Shown here: positions 8,736-19,300 of the stretch, one piece after another
How positions within the stretch are numbered: position 1 is the stretch's first letter
Layout: each line of letters opens with the position of its first letter
Translations under genes and position numbers: made by a program
The notes under the pieces: model-generated
Seen by the model: the letters and a program-made list of their open reading frames with translations, nothing else
Databases searched by the model: none
What the model was told of the DNA's origin: nothing
NCBI GenBank assembly: GCA_002479245.1
Contig: DLMG01000059.1
Span: forward strand, 1 to 44,682
DNA from: Verrucomicrobia subdivision 3 bacterium UBA7542
GTDB lineage: Bacteria > Verrucomicrobiota > Verrucomicrobiia > Limisphaerales > UBA11358
DNA: 44,682 bases
Direction of reading: 5' to 3'

Positions 8736-11700
8736 ATGCGAATTTTTCCCATCAGAGAACACACTATGAGTTCGCCTTTCAAAACTGCAAATGGGTCGGG
8801 CCGCCGGTCTTTCCGCTGGCCCAAAGTAATGCTCCCACACCGCGCTTGGCCATGGTGTTTTCTTGTGGCGACCCTGTCTTTTTCTACCGGGCTGGCAGCG
8901 GACGGGAACTACAATACCCGGCTGGATGCGGGCTGGGAATATCATCAGGGGACGCTCGGTAGCATTTGGGAAATTTGGCGCGGCGACAGGGCAAGTGACA
9001 ATGTCATCTGGACCCCGGTGACTCTGCCGCACTGCTTTAACGCACGCGATGCCGTGGATCCCGATGCGCATTATTATCAAGGACAAGGCTGGTATCGCAC
9101 GCAGTTGAAGCTGGCCAATCCATTTCCCAATGGGAGGACGCTGTTGCACTTTGACGGTGCGGGCCAGAAATCACAGGTGTTTGTTGGACTTGAAAAAGTC
9201 GGTGAGCACGTCGGCGGCTATGACCAATGGAATGTGGACATCACGGAAGCCGCGAGTCGGACGCTGACCAACTCCATTGGCAAAGGCACCGTGCCGGTCG
9301 CGGTGCTTTGCGACAATTCACGTGACGCGGAAACCATTCCTTCCGATCTCAGCGACTTCACCCGCTATGGCGGGCTTTATCGCCACGTCAGTCTCATCTA
9401 CGTTCCGGCAATTTCACTGGAGCGGGTTCACATTGAACCGACACTGTCTCAGAATGGCGGGGCCACGGCAAAAATCCGTTGCCGGTTCTACAACCCGACG
9501 GAGTCAAAGGACAACGTGGAACTCAGTGTTCAAGTCCATGATCCCGACGGAAAAGTTATTTATACCACTACTGAGTCCGTTGAGCCGTGGCCGGGGATGA
9601 AAGAGTTCGCTGCATTCGAAATCGCTGATCCGCAACGATGGTCACCGCAAACCCCGGCGCTGTATCGTTGCACCGCAACGCTGAAATCGCCGCGGGGCGA
9701 ACAGCCGGTGGAGGAACGTTTTGGGGTGCGGTCGTTCGAATGGGTCGAACATGGACCGTTCAAACTGAACGGCGAGCGCCTGCTGTTGCGCGGCACACAA
9801 TATCACGAAGACCACGCGGGGGTGGGCGCGGCCGTGCCGGACGAAGTGGTTCGCCAGACATTTCAACAGATCAAGGACCTGGGTGCGAATTTCGTCCGGC
9901 TGGGTCATTATCAGCAGTCACCGCTGGTGTTGGAGTTGTGCGATGAATTGGGCCTGCTCGTTTGGGAGGAGATTCCCTGGTGTCGTGGTGGCCTGGGCGG
10001 CGAGCGCTACCAACGGCAATGCCGCGATATGCTTGACGCCATGATCGACCAGCATTTTAACCATCCTTCGGTAATTCTTTGGGGTTTGGGCAATGAAAAT
10101 GGCTGGCCGGGCGATTTTGAAATATTCGACACAAACGCGATCCGCTCATTCATGATCGAATTGAACGATCTGGCGCATCAACTGGACCCCTCGCGCAAGA
10201 CGTGCATTCGTTACTGCGATTTTTGCAAGGACGTTCCGGATGTTTATTCGCCGAGCATTTGGGCGGGATGGTATTCCGGCCGCTATGGGGAATATCGCAC
10301 TGCGCTGGAACGGGCGATCAAGTCGGAGCCGCACTTTTTTCATGCTGAATGGGGCGGCGACAGTCACGCGCGCCGCTTTTCCGAGGAACCGGAGAAATTT
10401 TTGGAAAATGTCGCGACGGGGCAAGGCCCGGCGGAGGAGGGCAATGCCTACAAACCTGGCGGCGGCCCCGCGCGAGCCTCGAAAGATGGTGATTGGTCGG
10501 AGAGTTACATGTGCAATTTGTTTGACTGGTATTTGAAGGAGCAGGAGCAGATGACCAATCTGACCGGAACGGCCCAGTGGATTTTCAAGGATTTCGCCAC
10601 GCCGTTGCGACCGGAAAATCCCGTACCGCGCGTGAACCAAAAGGGCCTGGTCGAGCGCGACGGCACACCGAAAGAAGGCTACTACGTCTTCCAGAGCTAC
10701 TGGTCCGGGAAGCCGATGATTCACATCTTCGGTCACTCATGGCCGGTGCGTTGGGGCAAGCCGGATGAGGAAAAAATGGTCAAGGTGTTTTCAAACTGCC
10801 ACGAGGTCGAGCTGTGGGTCAATGGCGGCTCAGCCGGATTGAAACAGCGCAACATTGCCGACTTTCCCGCCGCCGGCCTGCATTGGCTGGTTAAATTAAA
10901 AGAAGGAACAAACACACTCCGGGCCGTTGGGCGACGTGACGGAGTCGAGGTCAGTGATGAAATTCACGTCGGCTATCAGACCCTGCCGTGGGGTGAACCG
11001 GCCAAGTTCACCCTTCTGCAGATTGCGCAAACCAACGGCGTTGCGACCATCGAAGCACGCGTGTTTGACAAGGATGGTGTCAATTGCCTCGACGCAGCAA
11101 ATGTCATCCGCTTCGGCGTGGCCGGCGACGCGCAGTTGCTGGACAACCTCGGCACGTCCACCGGCTCGCGCGGGGTGCAGTTTTACAATGGCCGCGCACA
11201 GATCTGCCTCCATTTCACCGGCAGAAAAGCGGTCGCCTGTGTAGCGAGCGATGGTTTAGCCACGGAGTTTCTCGAAGTGACGAACATCCCGCCCGGCACC
11301 GGGGAATTGACGTTCGACGTGGCGGCGTTTGACCGCCAGCGGATTCTGAAAGCAGCCAACGCTGCGCTCAAACTCGAACCGCCAACCATTACAAAATATC
11401 GCGCCAAGTTGAGCCAAGGCGGACCAAACGATTTTTATTCCAACGCTGATTATTTCTGGCCCGACCCGACCCGGCCGGATGGGTTGCCTTACCTCAACCG
11501 TGATGGCCAATCCAACCCGGATAATTTTACACAACATCGGCTGGCCATGCACGAGTTGCGCGATGCCGTCGCGGCGCTGGCCGCGGCTTACAAAATTACC
11601 GGCGAGGATCGTTACGTGATGCAGGCGGTCGTGTTGCTGCGCGTTTTTTTCCTTGATCCGCGAACGCGAATGAATCCGAACCTGCAATATGCGCAAGCCG

Positions 11701-12458
11701 TGCCGGGCAGGTCATCCGGGCGCAGTTGGGGCATCATTGATGGATTGCATCTGATCGAAATCCCTCCCGCCATTGAGGCGATGCAAACTTCGCCGGCATT
11801 TCCGCCAGAGGCTCTGGCCGGCTTGAAACAGTGGTTTCGTGAACTGACCGGCTGGATGGTCACGAGTGAGAACGGGCGCACTGAGGCCGCCGCGAAGAAT
11901 AATCACTCGGTGGCTTATTTCCTGCAAGTCGCCGTTTTTTCGCGCTTCACCGGCGACGAAGACAAACTGGCCAGGTGCCGGCGTCAGTTCAAAGAAGTTT
12001 TTGTCCCGAACCAGATGTCGGCGGACGGAAGCTTTCCCGCCGAACTCAATCGCACGAAACCTTACGGCTATTCCATCTTTCAACTCGACAATCTGGCCAC
12101 ACTTTGTCAGGTGCTTTCGACGCCGAACGACAATCTGTGGAATTTCGAGTTGACCGACGGCCGGGGGATTTGCAGAGCCATGGAATTCCTTTACCCGTAT
12201 CTTGCGGACAAGTCGAAGTGGCCGCGACCGCCGGATGTTCAGGCGTGGGACAGCTGGCCGGCACGGCAGCCGAGCCTGCTGTTTGCCGGGCTTGCGTTCA
12301 AGGAACCCAGATACCTGGAGTTATGGCGAAAGCTGTCCCCTGACCCAACCGATGCCGAAGTCCGCCGCAACATCGCCATCACGCAACCAATCCTCTGGCT
12401 GCAACCGGAGAAACCTGAAATGCTCAAACCTTTTCTTCTGAACCCAGTCATGCGCTGA
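8736..12458 (+). CDS. Secreted GH2 glycosidase fused to an alginate-lyase-type domain
   Basis: One uninterrupted frame of 1240 residues encodes two enzymes. A signal/anchor (FLVATLSFSTGLAADG) precedes a GH2 protein: jelly-roll (about 70-230, HFDGAGQKSQVFV), Ig-like (about 235-345), and TIM barrel with acid/base Glu454 (WGLGNENGW) and nucleophile Glu538 (FHAEWGGD), then GH2 C-terminal Ig-like domains. From about residue 860 (FDVAAFDRQRILKAANAAL) to the end lies an (alpha/alpha) barrel of the alginate_lyase Pfam type (PL38-like is my best guess). Its landmarks are NADYFWPDP, the catalytic-type NNHS (His1057) and YGYSIFQLDNLA. By family, GH2 removes terminal beta-galactosyl or glucuronosyl groups and the lyase cleaves uronate chains by beta-elimination. 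The substrate is not known. An ATG at 8766 (MSSPFK) is an alternative start. Confidence 0.85.
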   Translation: MRIFPIREHTMSSPFKTANGSGRRSFRWPKVMLPHRAWPWCFLVATLSFSTGLAADGNYNTRLDAGWEYHQGTLGSIWEIWRGDRASDNVIWTPVTLPHCFNARDAVDPDAHYYQGQGWYRTQLKLANPFPNGRTLLHFDGAGQKSQVFVGLEKVGEHVGGYDQWNVDITEAASRTLTNSIGKGTVPVAVLCDNSRDAETIPSDLSDFTRYGGLYRHVSLIYVPAISLERVHIEPTLSQNGGATAKIRCRFYNPTESKDNVELSVQVHDPDGKVIYTTTESVEPWPGMKEFAAFEIADPQRWSPQTPALYRCTATLKSPRGEQPVEERFGVRSFEWVEHGPFKLNGERLLLRGTQYHEDHAGVGAAVPDEVVRQTFQQIKDLGANFVRLGHYQQSPLVLELCDELGLLVWEEIPWCRGGLGGERYQRQCRDMLDAMIDQHFNHPSVILWGLGNENGWPGDFEIFDTNAIRSFMIELNDLAHQLDPSRKTCIRYCDFCKDVPDVYSPSIWAGWYSGRYGEYRTALERAIKSEPHFFHAEWGGDSHARRFSEEPEKFLENVATGQGPAEEGNAYKPGGGPARASKDGDWSESYMCNLFDWYLKEQEQMTNLTGTAQWIFKDFATPLRPENPVPRVNQKGLVERDGTPKEGYYVFQSYWSGKPMIHIFGHSWPVRWGKPDEEKMVKVFSNCHEVELWVNGGSAGLKQRNIADFPAAGLHWLVKLKEGTNTLRAVGRRDGVEVSDEIHVGYQTLPWGEPAKFTLLQIAQTNGVATIEARVFDKDGVNCLDAANVIRFGVAGDAQLLDNLGTSTGSRGVQFYNGRAQICLHFTGRKAVACVASDGLATEFLEVTNIPPGTGELTFDVAAFDRQRILKAANAALKLEPPTITKYRAKLSQGGPNDFYSNADYFWPDPTRPDGLPYLNRDGQSNPDNFTQHRLAMHELRDAVAALAAAYKITGEDRYVMQAVVLLRVFFLDPRTRMNPNLQYAQAVPGRSSGRSWGIIDGLHLIEIPPAIEAMQTSPAFPPEALAGLKQWFRELTGWMVTSENGRTEAAAKNNHSVAYFLQVAVFSRFTGDEDKLARCRRQFKEVFVPNQMSADGSFPAELNRTKPYGYSIFQLDNLATLCQVLSTPNDNLWNFELTDGRGICRAMEFLYPYLADKSKWPRPPDVQAWDSWPARQPSLLFAGLAFKEPRYLELWRKLSPDPTDAEVRRNIAITQPILWLQPEKPEMLKPFLLNPVMR

Positions 12459-12566
12459 ACCATATTAACGCTGAAACCAAAGAACGACCCAATCTGCATT
12501 GGCTTTCTCTGGCTGTTGTTGTGAAAACTACGGGCACTAAAACGGGCGCTTAATCCGTTATATTGC

Positions 12567-14036
12567 TTAAATCACCAGTGTAATAATGGAATGGGCCGGG
12601 CTGCTGGTTCTTGTGGCTTTACCACCCAACCAGAGGATGAAAGGCTGTGCTTGATTGGAAAGATTTAGGATCACAACTGCAATTTTTCCGTCTGTATTTA
12701 GGAAGGCGGTGGTCAGCAATTGATCTGTCGTTGATGAACTGATAATCCGTTTTGCGCCCGGACGGATGAATTTTGAAAAATGGCCGATGTAGTAATAGGA
12801 ATTCATGTAATATAATTTCCCGGTTTTGGTATCGGCATGAATCGGCGCATAGCAGAAATTTTGAACATGGTTTGGCCCGCCTTTCTCATCCAACAAAACG
12901 TTCCAATCAGTCCAGCCTTCGGCCCCATTATTGAAATCGTTGATCATTGATTTGGCATAGGTCTCGCCTCCCTGCCAATCGTTGATTTTGCTGAAATCAA
13001 AAGGATAGTTGCAAGCTTCGGTAAACAAGAGGTGAGTCTTTGGATAAGCTTCCTTGACGCGTTTGACGTTCTCGAAGTCGTCTCCCATATACCAATGGAA
13101 ACCGACGCCCCATACATATTGGGCGGCAGCCGGATCATCCAAAACCACCGATGCGCGTTGATACATCAAACTGCGGTTGTGATCCCAAATGATGATTCTT
13201 TTATCTTTCAAGCCGTCTTTTTGCAAAGCCGGGCCAAGATAATTTTTAAGAAAATCGCGCTCTTCCTCAGCCGTGTAAATACAGGACTCCCAAGACTGAA
13301 TGGCCATCGGCTCATTCTGCACCGTTAATCCCCAAATCGGAATGCCTTCCTTTTCATAGGCATGAATGAATTTGCCGTAATATCCAGCCCATGTTTCATA
13401 GTATTCCGGCTTCAATTTGCCCCCGTGAAGCATGCTGTTATTGTCCTTCATCCAGGCAGGCGGACTCCAAGGACTGACGAAAAGCGTGAAATTTGTTCCC
13501 GCAGTTGCGATGGCCTGTTTGATGAACGGGATGCGATACTTTAAATCGTGGGCGATGTTGAAGCTCTTCAATTCTTTATCGCCGTCATTTACATAAGTGT
13601 AACTTTCACTTGAAAAGTCACAACTGTTAATATGGGTTCGGCCCAATGTATAGCCAATGCCGCTTTGGGGATCGTAATAGGCCCTCAAGATTTCCTGTTG
13701 TTTATCCTTGGGAAGTTTATAGAAAGTTTCCGCCGAGGCATCCGTCAAAGCGCCGCCGATGCCAAGGACGGTCTGAAATGTTTTTGAAGGGTCTATGTAA
13801 ATTTCCGCGTCTTTTTCGGTTGGCGATAATTTATCATTAAATCCAATTTCTTCAGATTTTGCCAGCCGCTGTCCCGTATCTTTCGCGGTCACATATACCG
13901 CGATATTTTTCCCCAAATAACCTGAAGCCCCATAAGATGAGGTGCAGGTCATAAACGAAATCAATGAGGTCAGCAAAGTAAAAGAAAGTAATTTTGGGAC
14001 TAAATTACTCACAATAGCCATTGTAGTTCTATTCAT
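12567..14036 (-). CDS. GH30 beta-glucanase/glucosylceramidase-family, probable lipoprotein
   Basis: The 489-residue protein starts at an ATG and has a lipoprotein-like leader ending at Cys31 (SLISFMTC). GH30 hallmarks follow: FQTVLGIGGALTDASAE, GYTLGRTHINSCDFS, LFVSPWSPPAWMK, acid/base Glu242 (LTVQNEP), GFHWYMGD, and nucleophile Glu340 (LLFTEACNYP). A C-terminal beta domain covers GHFSKFIRPGAKRI to ITLVI. This pattern is closest to GH30 subfamilies 1 and 3, which act as beta-glucosidases or endo-beta-1,6-glucanases; I favour beta-1,6-glucanase because of the glucan-related neighbours, but that is inference. It follows the GH2 gene by 70 bp on the same strand and is convergent with the GH2-lyase gene. 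Between 12459 and 12566 I see nothing. Confidence 0.88.
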   Translation of the reverse strand: MNRTTMAIVSNLVPKLLSFTLLTSLISFMTCTSSYGASGYLGKNIAVYVTAKDTGQRLAKSEEIGFNDKLSPTEKDAEIYIDPSKTFQTVLGIGGALTDASAETFYKLPKDKQQEILRAYYDPQSGIGYTLGRTHINSCDFSSESYTYVNDGDKELKSFNIAHDLKYRIPFIKQAIATAGTNFTLFVSPWSPPAWMKDNNSMLHGGKLKPEYYETWAGYYGKFIHAYEKEGIPIWGLTVQNEPMAIQSWESCIYTAEEERDFLKNYLGPALQKDGLKDKRIIIWDHNRSLMYQRASVVLDDPAAAQYVWGVGFHWYMGDDFENVKRVKEAYPKTHLLFTEACNYPFDFSKINDWQGGETYAKSMINDFNNGAEGWTDWNVLLDEKGGPNHVQNFCYAPIHADTKTGKLYYMNSYYYIGHFSKFIRPGAKRIISSSTTDQLLTTAFLNTDGKIAVVILNLSNQAQPFILWLGGKATRTSSPAHSIITLVI

Positions 14037-14053
14037 AATTGTTTTCCAGTTGA

Positions 14054-14074
14054 CTCCCCATTTGTAAGGGGGGT
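14054..14074. repeat. Possible divergent member of the intergenic palindrome family
   Basis: Upstream of the GH30 start, CCCC and GGGG arms flank TTTGTAA within GACTCCCCATTTGTAAGGGG. It sits in the same position relative to a gene as the other copies and has a similar GTTGAC flank. The similarity is weaker and may be chance. Confidence 0.3.
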
Positions 14075-14106
14075 TGGTTCACTCAGATGTTTTTTTAGAG
14101 ACAGAA

Positions 14107-16236
14107 TTATTGTTTTTCATATGGAGCAGTCCACACCAAGGAATCATCCACCTTAACGCTGCCTTTGGTGCCAATTGCCTGAATGGTATTGGTGCCGGCC
14201 CGCAGCATCAACGGCCAGGTGAAAATGCAGTTTGTGCTCGTCGTGGCCCCGTGTGAATCTCCGTTAAGGAAAAGCTCGACCGAATCGCAATTGGCATAAA
14301 CTTTCGCCGTAATGTTATTGGTCAGCCGGTTTGTGAAGGTATGGCCCGTGATGTAAACCATCGGGCTGGTGGTCCAGTTGGCTTTGTAGTAATAAAAAGC
14401 ATCCTTGCGAACTTGGCGATCATAGGTCACCAGTCCCTTGTCGTTCCGCCCCGGCGTGTCGCCTTCATTGCGACCGGCAACCGCGAAATCAAACATGTTC
14501 CAAACGAACTTGCACCAGAGGAACGGCCGCGCCTGCATCTCCTGCCAATGGGTTTCGTGGTAAAGATTTTGGTATTCTTCGGGATGATAATGTCCGGCGT
14601 TTGCAGGTTCGCGCACCGGGTCTTCGCTGTGCTGGTAAATGCTGGCACCGGCGCCATATTCGCTGATGCCAATCGGCCGTCCGGGATATTTTGCGTGGAT
14701 TTCGTCAGCCCAAGGTCCGAAGTCTCCGAGTTTGCCGTTGTACCAGCCGAAATATTTATTGAACGAGTTCCACTCGGTGCACCAGTTGGACGGTTCATCG
14801 TCACCCGCATTGGCGGCGGAAGTGGAAGGGCGCGTGGAATCTTCCTGACTGGCAAGTTGGGCAAGCTGGCGGGCGAGGTTCACGGGCTTGGGGCCGGGCC
14901 TCAGGGTAATCTCATTGAACACGCCCCAGCAAACCACGGATGGATGATTGTAGCGCTGCCGGATGAGTTCGGTAAGCTGCTGTTTGGCATTGGCGTAAAA
15001 GGCGGGCGACTCGGTGATGCGATTAACCAGCGGAATCTCGCTCCAGAGAACAATCCCGTTTTTATCCGCCAGTTGATAAGTATAATCATTGTGCTCATAG
15101 TGCGACAGGCGGAGCGCCGTGGCTCCAATTTCCTTGAGCAACATGAAATTTGCATCCCGCTGCGCATCGCCGATTGCCCAGCCGCGATCCAGCCAGTCCT
15201 GATGCATATTCACGCCGTGAAGATCATAATGCCGGCCATTCAGGAAAAACCCCTTGTTCACGTCCACGCTGAAATACCGAAAGCCCAGCGGCTGGGCGAC
15301 TAGGTCAACCACTTTCGAGTCTTTCCACACCTCGGTAAAGGCTTGATACAAGTATGGGTCGGAAAGTCCGTTCCACAAATGCGGACTGGCAATCGTCGTG
15401 GCTGCAACCACGTTTGACACGGTCCCCGCAGGCAAGGTCACAACATTCGTGAGGATGGCCACGATATTTGTCGCCGCATCGGTGATGACACTGCGGACGG
15501 TCAAATGTTGGGCCTTTTTAGTTGAGTTCGAGAGCACGGCCGTCACCTGGAGATTCGCGGCGTTTGGGCTGACATCGGTCGTTTTTAAATAGATTCCGGG
15601 CGAACCGTAATCCAATGGCGAGATTTGCACCGGATCCATCACCAGCAAGTGCACGTCACGATATAATCCACCGAAAAAAGTAAAGTCTGCCGACAGCGGA
15701 GGAAGATTTGTATTTGCGTCGTTGTTGACTTTCACAGCAATGACGTTGCCTGCGCCGACTTTGAGGAACGGGGTGATGTCAAAAGCAAATGCTGAGAAGC
15801 CGCCTTGATGTTCACCCAGATGGTGGCCGTTGATATAGACATCGGCCACGGAAGACGCGCCATCAAATTTCAGGAAAAAATGGCGGCCTTTGAGATTCTT
15901 GTCCACCGTGTAATGCCTTCGATACCAGCCTATGCCGCGGTAATAATCCTTCAGACCGTCCTGACCATCGAGATTATTCCAGGTGTGCGGCAAATTCAGA
16001 GTGGTCCAGGTTGAATCGTTGAAGCCGGCGCTTTGGGCGCCGGGAACGTCCTGTCGGACAAACTGCCAGCCGGCATTCAAAAGAATATCCGCTCGGTGAT
16101 TGGTTGGAGTATTGTAAAGTTCGGCGGCGCCGGAAAGCTTCGCGCCGAAAACAACCAAACAAGCCAATAATACCCGCCGCAATATGCAAACAGCAGCGTG
16201 TTGAAAATAAACGTTAATTGCAATTTTTTGATTCAT
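14107..16236 (-). CDS. Secreted GH2 beta-galactosidase-type glycosidase
   Basis: The start is taken at the ATG at 16236 (MNQKIAINV), because the 84 codons further upstream overlap the end of the preceding gene and look non-coding. The 709-residue product has a signal peptide (LLACLVVFGAKLSGAA), the GH2 jelly-roll (LPHTWNNLDGQDG, FFLKFDGASSVADVYING), an Ig-like domain, and a TIM barrel with acid/base Glu442 (WGVFNEITL) and nucleophile Glu526 (ISEYGAGAS). It is a close paralogue of the N-terminal two thirds of the GH2 at 28338-31973 but lacks that protein's LamG and Ig-like tail. By family it hydrolyses terminal beta-linked galactose, glucuronate or similar; the exact sugar cannot be told. It lies between the phosphorylase-like gene and GH30, all on the minus strand. 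Confidence 0.9.
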   Translation of the reverse strand: MNQKIAINVYFQHAAVCILRRVLLACLVVFGAKLSGAAELYNTPTNHRADILLNAGWQFVRQDVPGAQSAGFNDSTWTTLNLPHTWNNLDGQDGLKDYYRGIGWYRRHYTVDKNLKGRHFFLKFDGASSVADVYINGHHLGEHQGGFSAFAFDITPFLKVGAGNVIAVKVNNDANTNLPPLSADFTFFGGLYRDVHLLVMDPVQISPLDYGSPGIYLKTTDVSPNAANLQVTAVLSNSTKKAQHLTVRSVITDAATNIVAILTNVVTLPAGTVSNVVAATTIASPHLWNGLSDPYLYQAFTEVWKDSKVVDLVAQPLGFRYFSVDVNKGFFLNGRHYDLHGVNMHQDWLDRGWAIGDAQRDANFMLLKEIGATALRLSHYEHNDYTYQLADKNGIVLWSEIPLVNRITESPAFYANAKQQLTELIRQRYNHPSVVCWGVFNEITLRPGPKPVNLARQLAQLASQEDSTRPSTSAANAGDDEPSNWCTEWNSFNKYFGWYNGKLGDFGPWADEIHAKYPGRPIGISEYGAGASIYQHSEDPVREPANAGHYHPEEYQNLYHETHWQEMQARPFLWCKFVWNMFDFAVAGRNEGDTPGRNDKGLVTYDRQVRKDAFYYYKANWTTSPMVYITGHTFTNRLTNNITAKVYANCDSVELFLNGDSHGATTSTNCIFTWPLMLRAGTNTIQAIGTKGSVKVDDSLVWTAPYEKQ

Positions 16237-16325
16237 CCTGTTGCCGCGCCCGTAGCGCCACGTGTGAGGGATCATTCTGATAAGGCTCGAAACTTTTGCA
16301 AGCTGGAAACCCTGCCGTCCATTAT

Positions 16326-16339
16326 CCCTCTTTTGAGGG
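16326..16339. repeat. Palindromic intergenic hairpin, copy 3
   Basis: CCCTC-tttt-GAGGG lies between the phosphorylase-like gene and the GH2 gene, about 90 bp upstream of the GH2 start. Flanks read GTCCATTAT and GGTGTATCG. Confidence 0.55.
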
Positions 16340-16354
16340 GGTGTATCGAGAGGA

Positions 16355-19300
16355 TCATTTTTTGAACACAAAAGCGTCATCCGCATTGATTGAAACAATG
16401 ACCCGGTCAACCTGACCCGCGCGCTCGAAGATTGAAACGCTGGCTGCGCGGCTGAGGCACAGACTGTCCTGCCGGAGCTTCGAGCCATCCTCTGAAATCA
16501 CCTCAAGCGAGTTCTTCGCGGCGATTTGATAAACGACGGGAACCTCACAGCAGGTGAAGCCGATCGAACCCACCGGCAAACGAATCCGCTTCGCGCGGCC
16601 GGCAACGTCATAGTAACAGAATTCCGCCGGGGTCGCGAGGAACTCGTCGCGCCGCAAAAGACTCGGACGAAAATGAATCTTGCCGTCTTTGACGAAAACT
16701 CCCAGTTCACCACGGCGACAAAGAATGTCTTCTTTGACCTGGCCCGTAAGTCCCGGCTGGCGGGCGCCGGTGTGGGCGGGTGTGTGCGAATAGGGATCCA
16801 TTGGAAAAGCTCCGTATTCGACTGGAGATTTGTAGGCGCCGATGCCTGAGCGTATGTCGTAATAACATTCTGCCAGCTTTTGGAGAATGGGGCGCGGAGC
16901 ACCCGAATCAACAGCGCGGAAAAAGGTTTCCTGCGCAGCCAGAAGAAGTTTGGAAACCATGTGCCAGTAGATGCAACCCAGACCCTCGTAGCCGAAGAAT
17001 GTACCCGAACGTCCGGTAAACGACTGGTGATCGAACAGGCGCTCGAAGAGGTCCAGAACCAGCCGGCCTTCGCTCTTGACGAGGCGGGCATATCCCGCGC
17101 CAGCCAGCTTTTCGAGGATTTTAGCCACATCCCGGCCATTGGTGATGGAACCATTGAAATGATACCGGCCAACCACATCACGTTCCACCAGCAACCGGTT
17201 GCCATCCGCAATCAGCTTCTGCAGCAACTTGGAACGGTTGACTTCTTTTTGTGGAATGTTGTTCTTCTCCACAAACCGTGGCAGATGGCGATTCGGGTAA
17301 AGCAAATAACTCCGTTGGTCGGGGCGATACATCGCGCTTTGCTTGAGGGCGACCAGCAGGTCCAGCGATTCCCGGGCGGTCAGACGCCCGGAGCTAAGCA
17401 CAGCCACCTGGCCTTCCAGCATCTCGTAAAGACGACGGATGGGAATTTCCCGGTGGTTTTCCAGCTTGATGAGGTTATACGCGTGATAAAGCCCGTCCGG
17501 CCTCCGGTTCGCGTGAATGGACTCGTCCGCAAACGCGAGGGCGACCTTGAAGAAATCAAGCAACTGGCCGCCTTGGATCCGTGTTTGGCGGCCCGAGAAT
17601 CCCTTGGTGTAAATTTGTTCGCGATACTGGCTGCCGGCGCGCGCCAGCCCGTCGAGCACGCGCTTGCGCTCATGGTTGGTAATGTGGTGCGAGAGCAAGG
17701 GACGATGGCTTTGCAAAATGCGGCACACGGCCAGCAGAAGCCTGGCAACCTCATCCGACAGGTTCACCCCGGATTTTTCTAGCGGGTGGAAAACTTCCAG
17801 GCAGAAGGCCAAAAAGCGGCGAAGGTAGCAGAGTGTGACCACGGAAGTGCCGTTGCCGACCAGGGCGTTATTGGCGTCGTTCCATTCCGGTCGCTGGGTG
17901 TTCAGCCAGATGCCAGCCTCCGGTATGAAGTTGGAGAACTTGGCGAGCAACGAGACGAGAAGTTTTTCGCTCAGATTGACGAGGCGCACATGGCCTTGGC
18001 GGTCCCAAACGAGCTTGCCATCGGAGCCTTTCAACTTGGTGCGTCGGCGCACCATTTCCTCATGTTTCCGGTCGAAAATCACTGTTTCCTTGGGATCCTT
18101 GAGCAAGTCCTCGTACGGCTTGATCCGGTAAGGAACATCGGCGGAGGAAAAAATTTCCCGCGTCAGAAAATCACGCAAAGTGGCAGATTCGTGCCGCTCC
18201 AGGATCTCCAGCAACTTGAGCAAATAGATGATCTGGTGATCGCCCCAGTAGCCGATATGGGTCCATGGGTCGGCTGGATCAATGACCTCCCAATCAATGC
18301 CGTCCCGGGTGATGCGATAAGGGTTGTAGCCGTCGACGGTGGAGGCGTTGGCGAACTTGCAGATCATGCTGGCCGTGTAGCCCGGGAAGGAAAGCGAGAG
18401 AGCTTCCCAGTTCTGGAAGATGTCACGCCAGTTGCCCTCGTAATTCAAAATCCTCGTCCCGTCCGGATTTTTCGTGGCGATGGAGAAGCGATTCCATGGA
18501 CGGCTCGGATCGCCGTGCCGCCGGCTGAAGGTCAGCGGCAGATATTCCCGGCAGAGCCGCTCCAGGTTGGGGTCTCCGTTTTCGACCGCCAGCGCCAGCA
18601 GGCGTGAATGGTCAATGCGTTTGCCAAGCTTGCTGAAAAAGGCGGGGTGACGGGCGGCAACCTCTTTGTTCGCATGGCGGACAAAGGCATGCAAATCGTC
18701 CGGATTCACCTGGTAGTCGTCATAAAAAATGCCGCCGCGCATCACATTGAACAGCACGTTGCTGTAATGCCGCGCGTTGCCCAGCGGTTGGGCGGTCTTT
18801 TGCAGCCCATCGGCTTTGCCGACGATACTCCGCAGTTCCTCGGTGCCGCGGACAATGTCTGCTTCCACCAGCTTTCGCAGCCTGGCAGGTTGACGCAGCA
18901 AGCGGTTGAGTTCAGCCACATCGGACGGTCCCCGGTTGACGTCGGCAACCAGATACCAATCCCTGGTCTGCCCGCGCGACAACGCCAATGTCGTGTGGAG
19001 GAAGTAGGCGCCGCGCTCGGCCCGGACTTCGGTTTCCTGCCGCAGCGGCAACCCTTGGCGGAAGGAGTTCAGTTGGATTGAGGAAATCAATTTTAGGTTT
19101 TTGCCCAGACCGAAAGACCAGACAGTGTTGGTCCTGAGCGCCTCGGCGGGCTCCGGACGATCAATCGGGATGGCACTGAGCCGGAACAACCCAAGGCCGG
19201 TTTCGGCGATCAGTTCGCTCTTTTTGTAGGCGTCGAGCAGCGTGCTGTATTCGAGCTGGAATTGGCTGCCGATGCAGCAGGGCATCAGATTCTGAATGCC

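Noticed and set aside
14341..15303. 320-codon open frame on the plus strand
   Set aside because: It is exactly antisense to the GH2 gene, whose active-site motifs are clear; the plus-strand translation has no family resemblance or start context.
16237..16488. 84-codon N-terminal extension of the GH2 gene
   Set aside because: It overlaps the end of the phosphorylase-like gene and contains no signal peptide, whereas the ATG at 16236 precedes a normal one.
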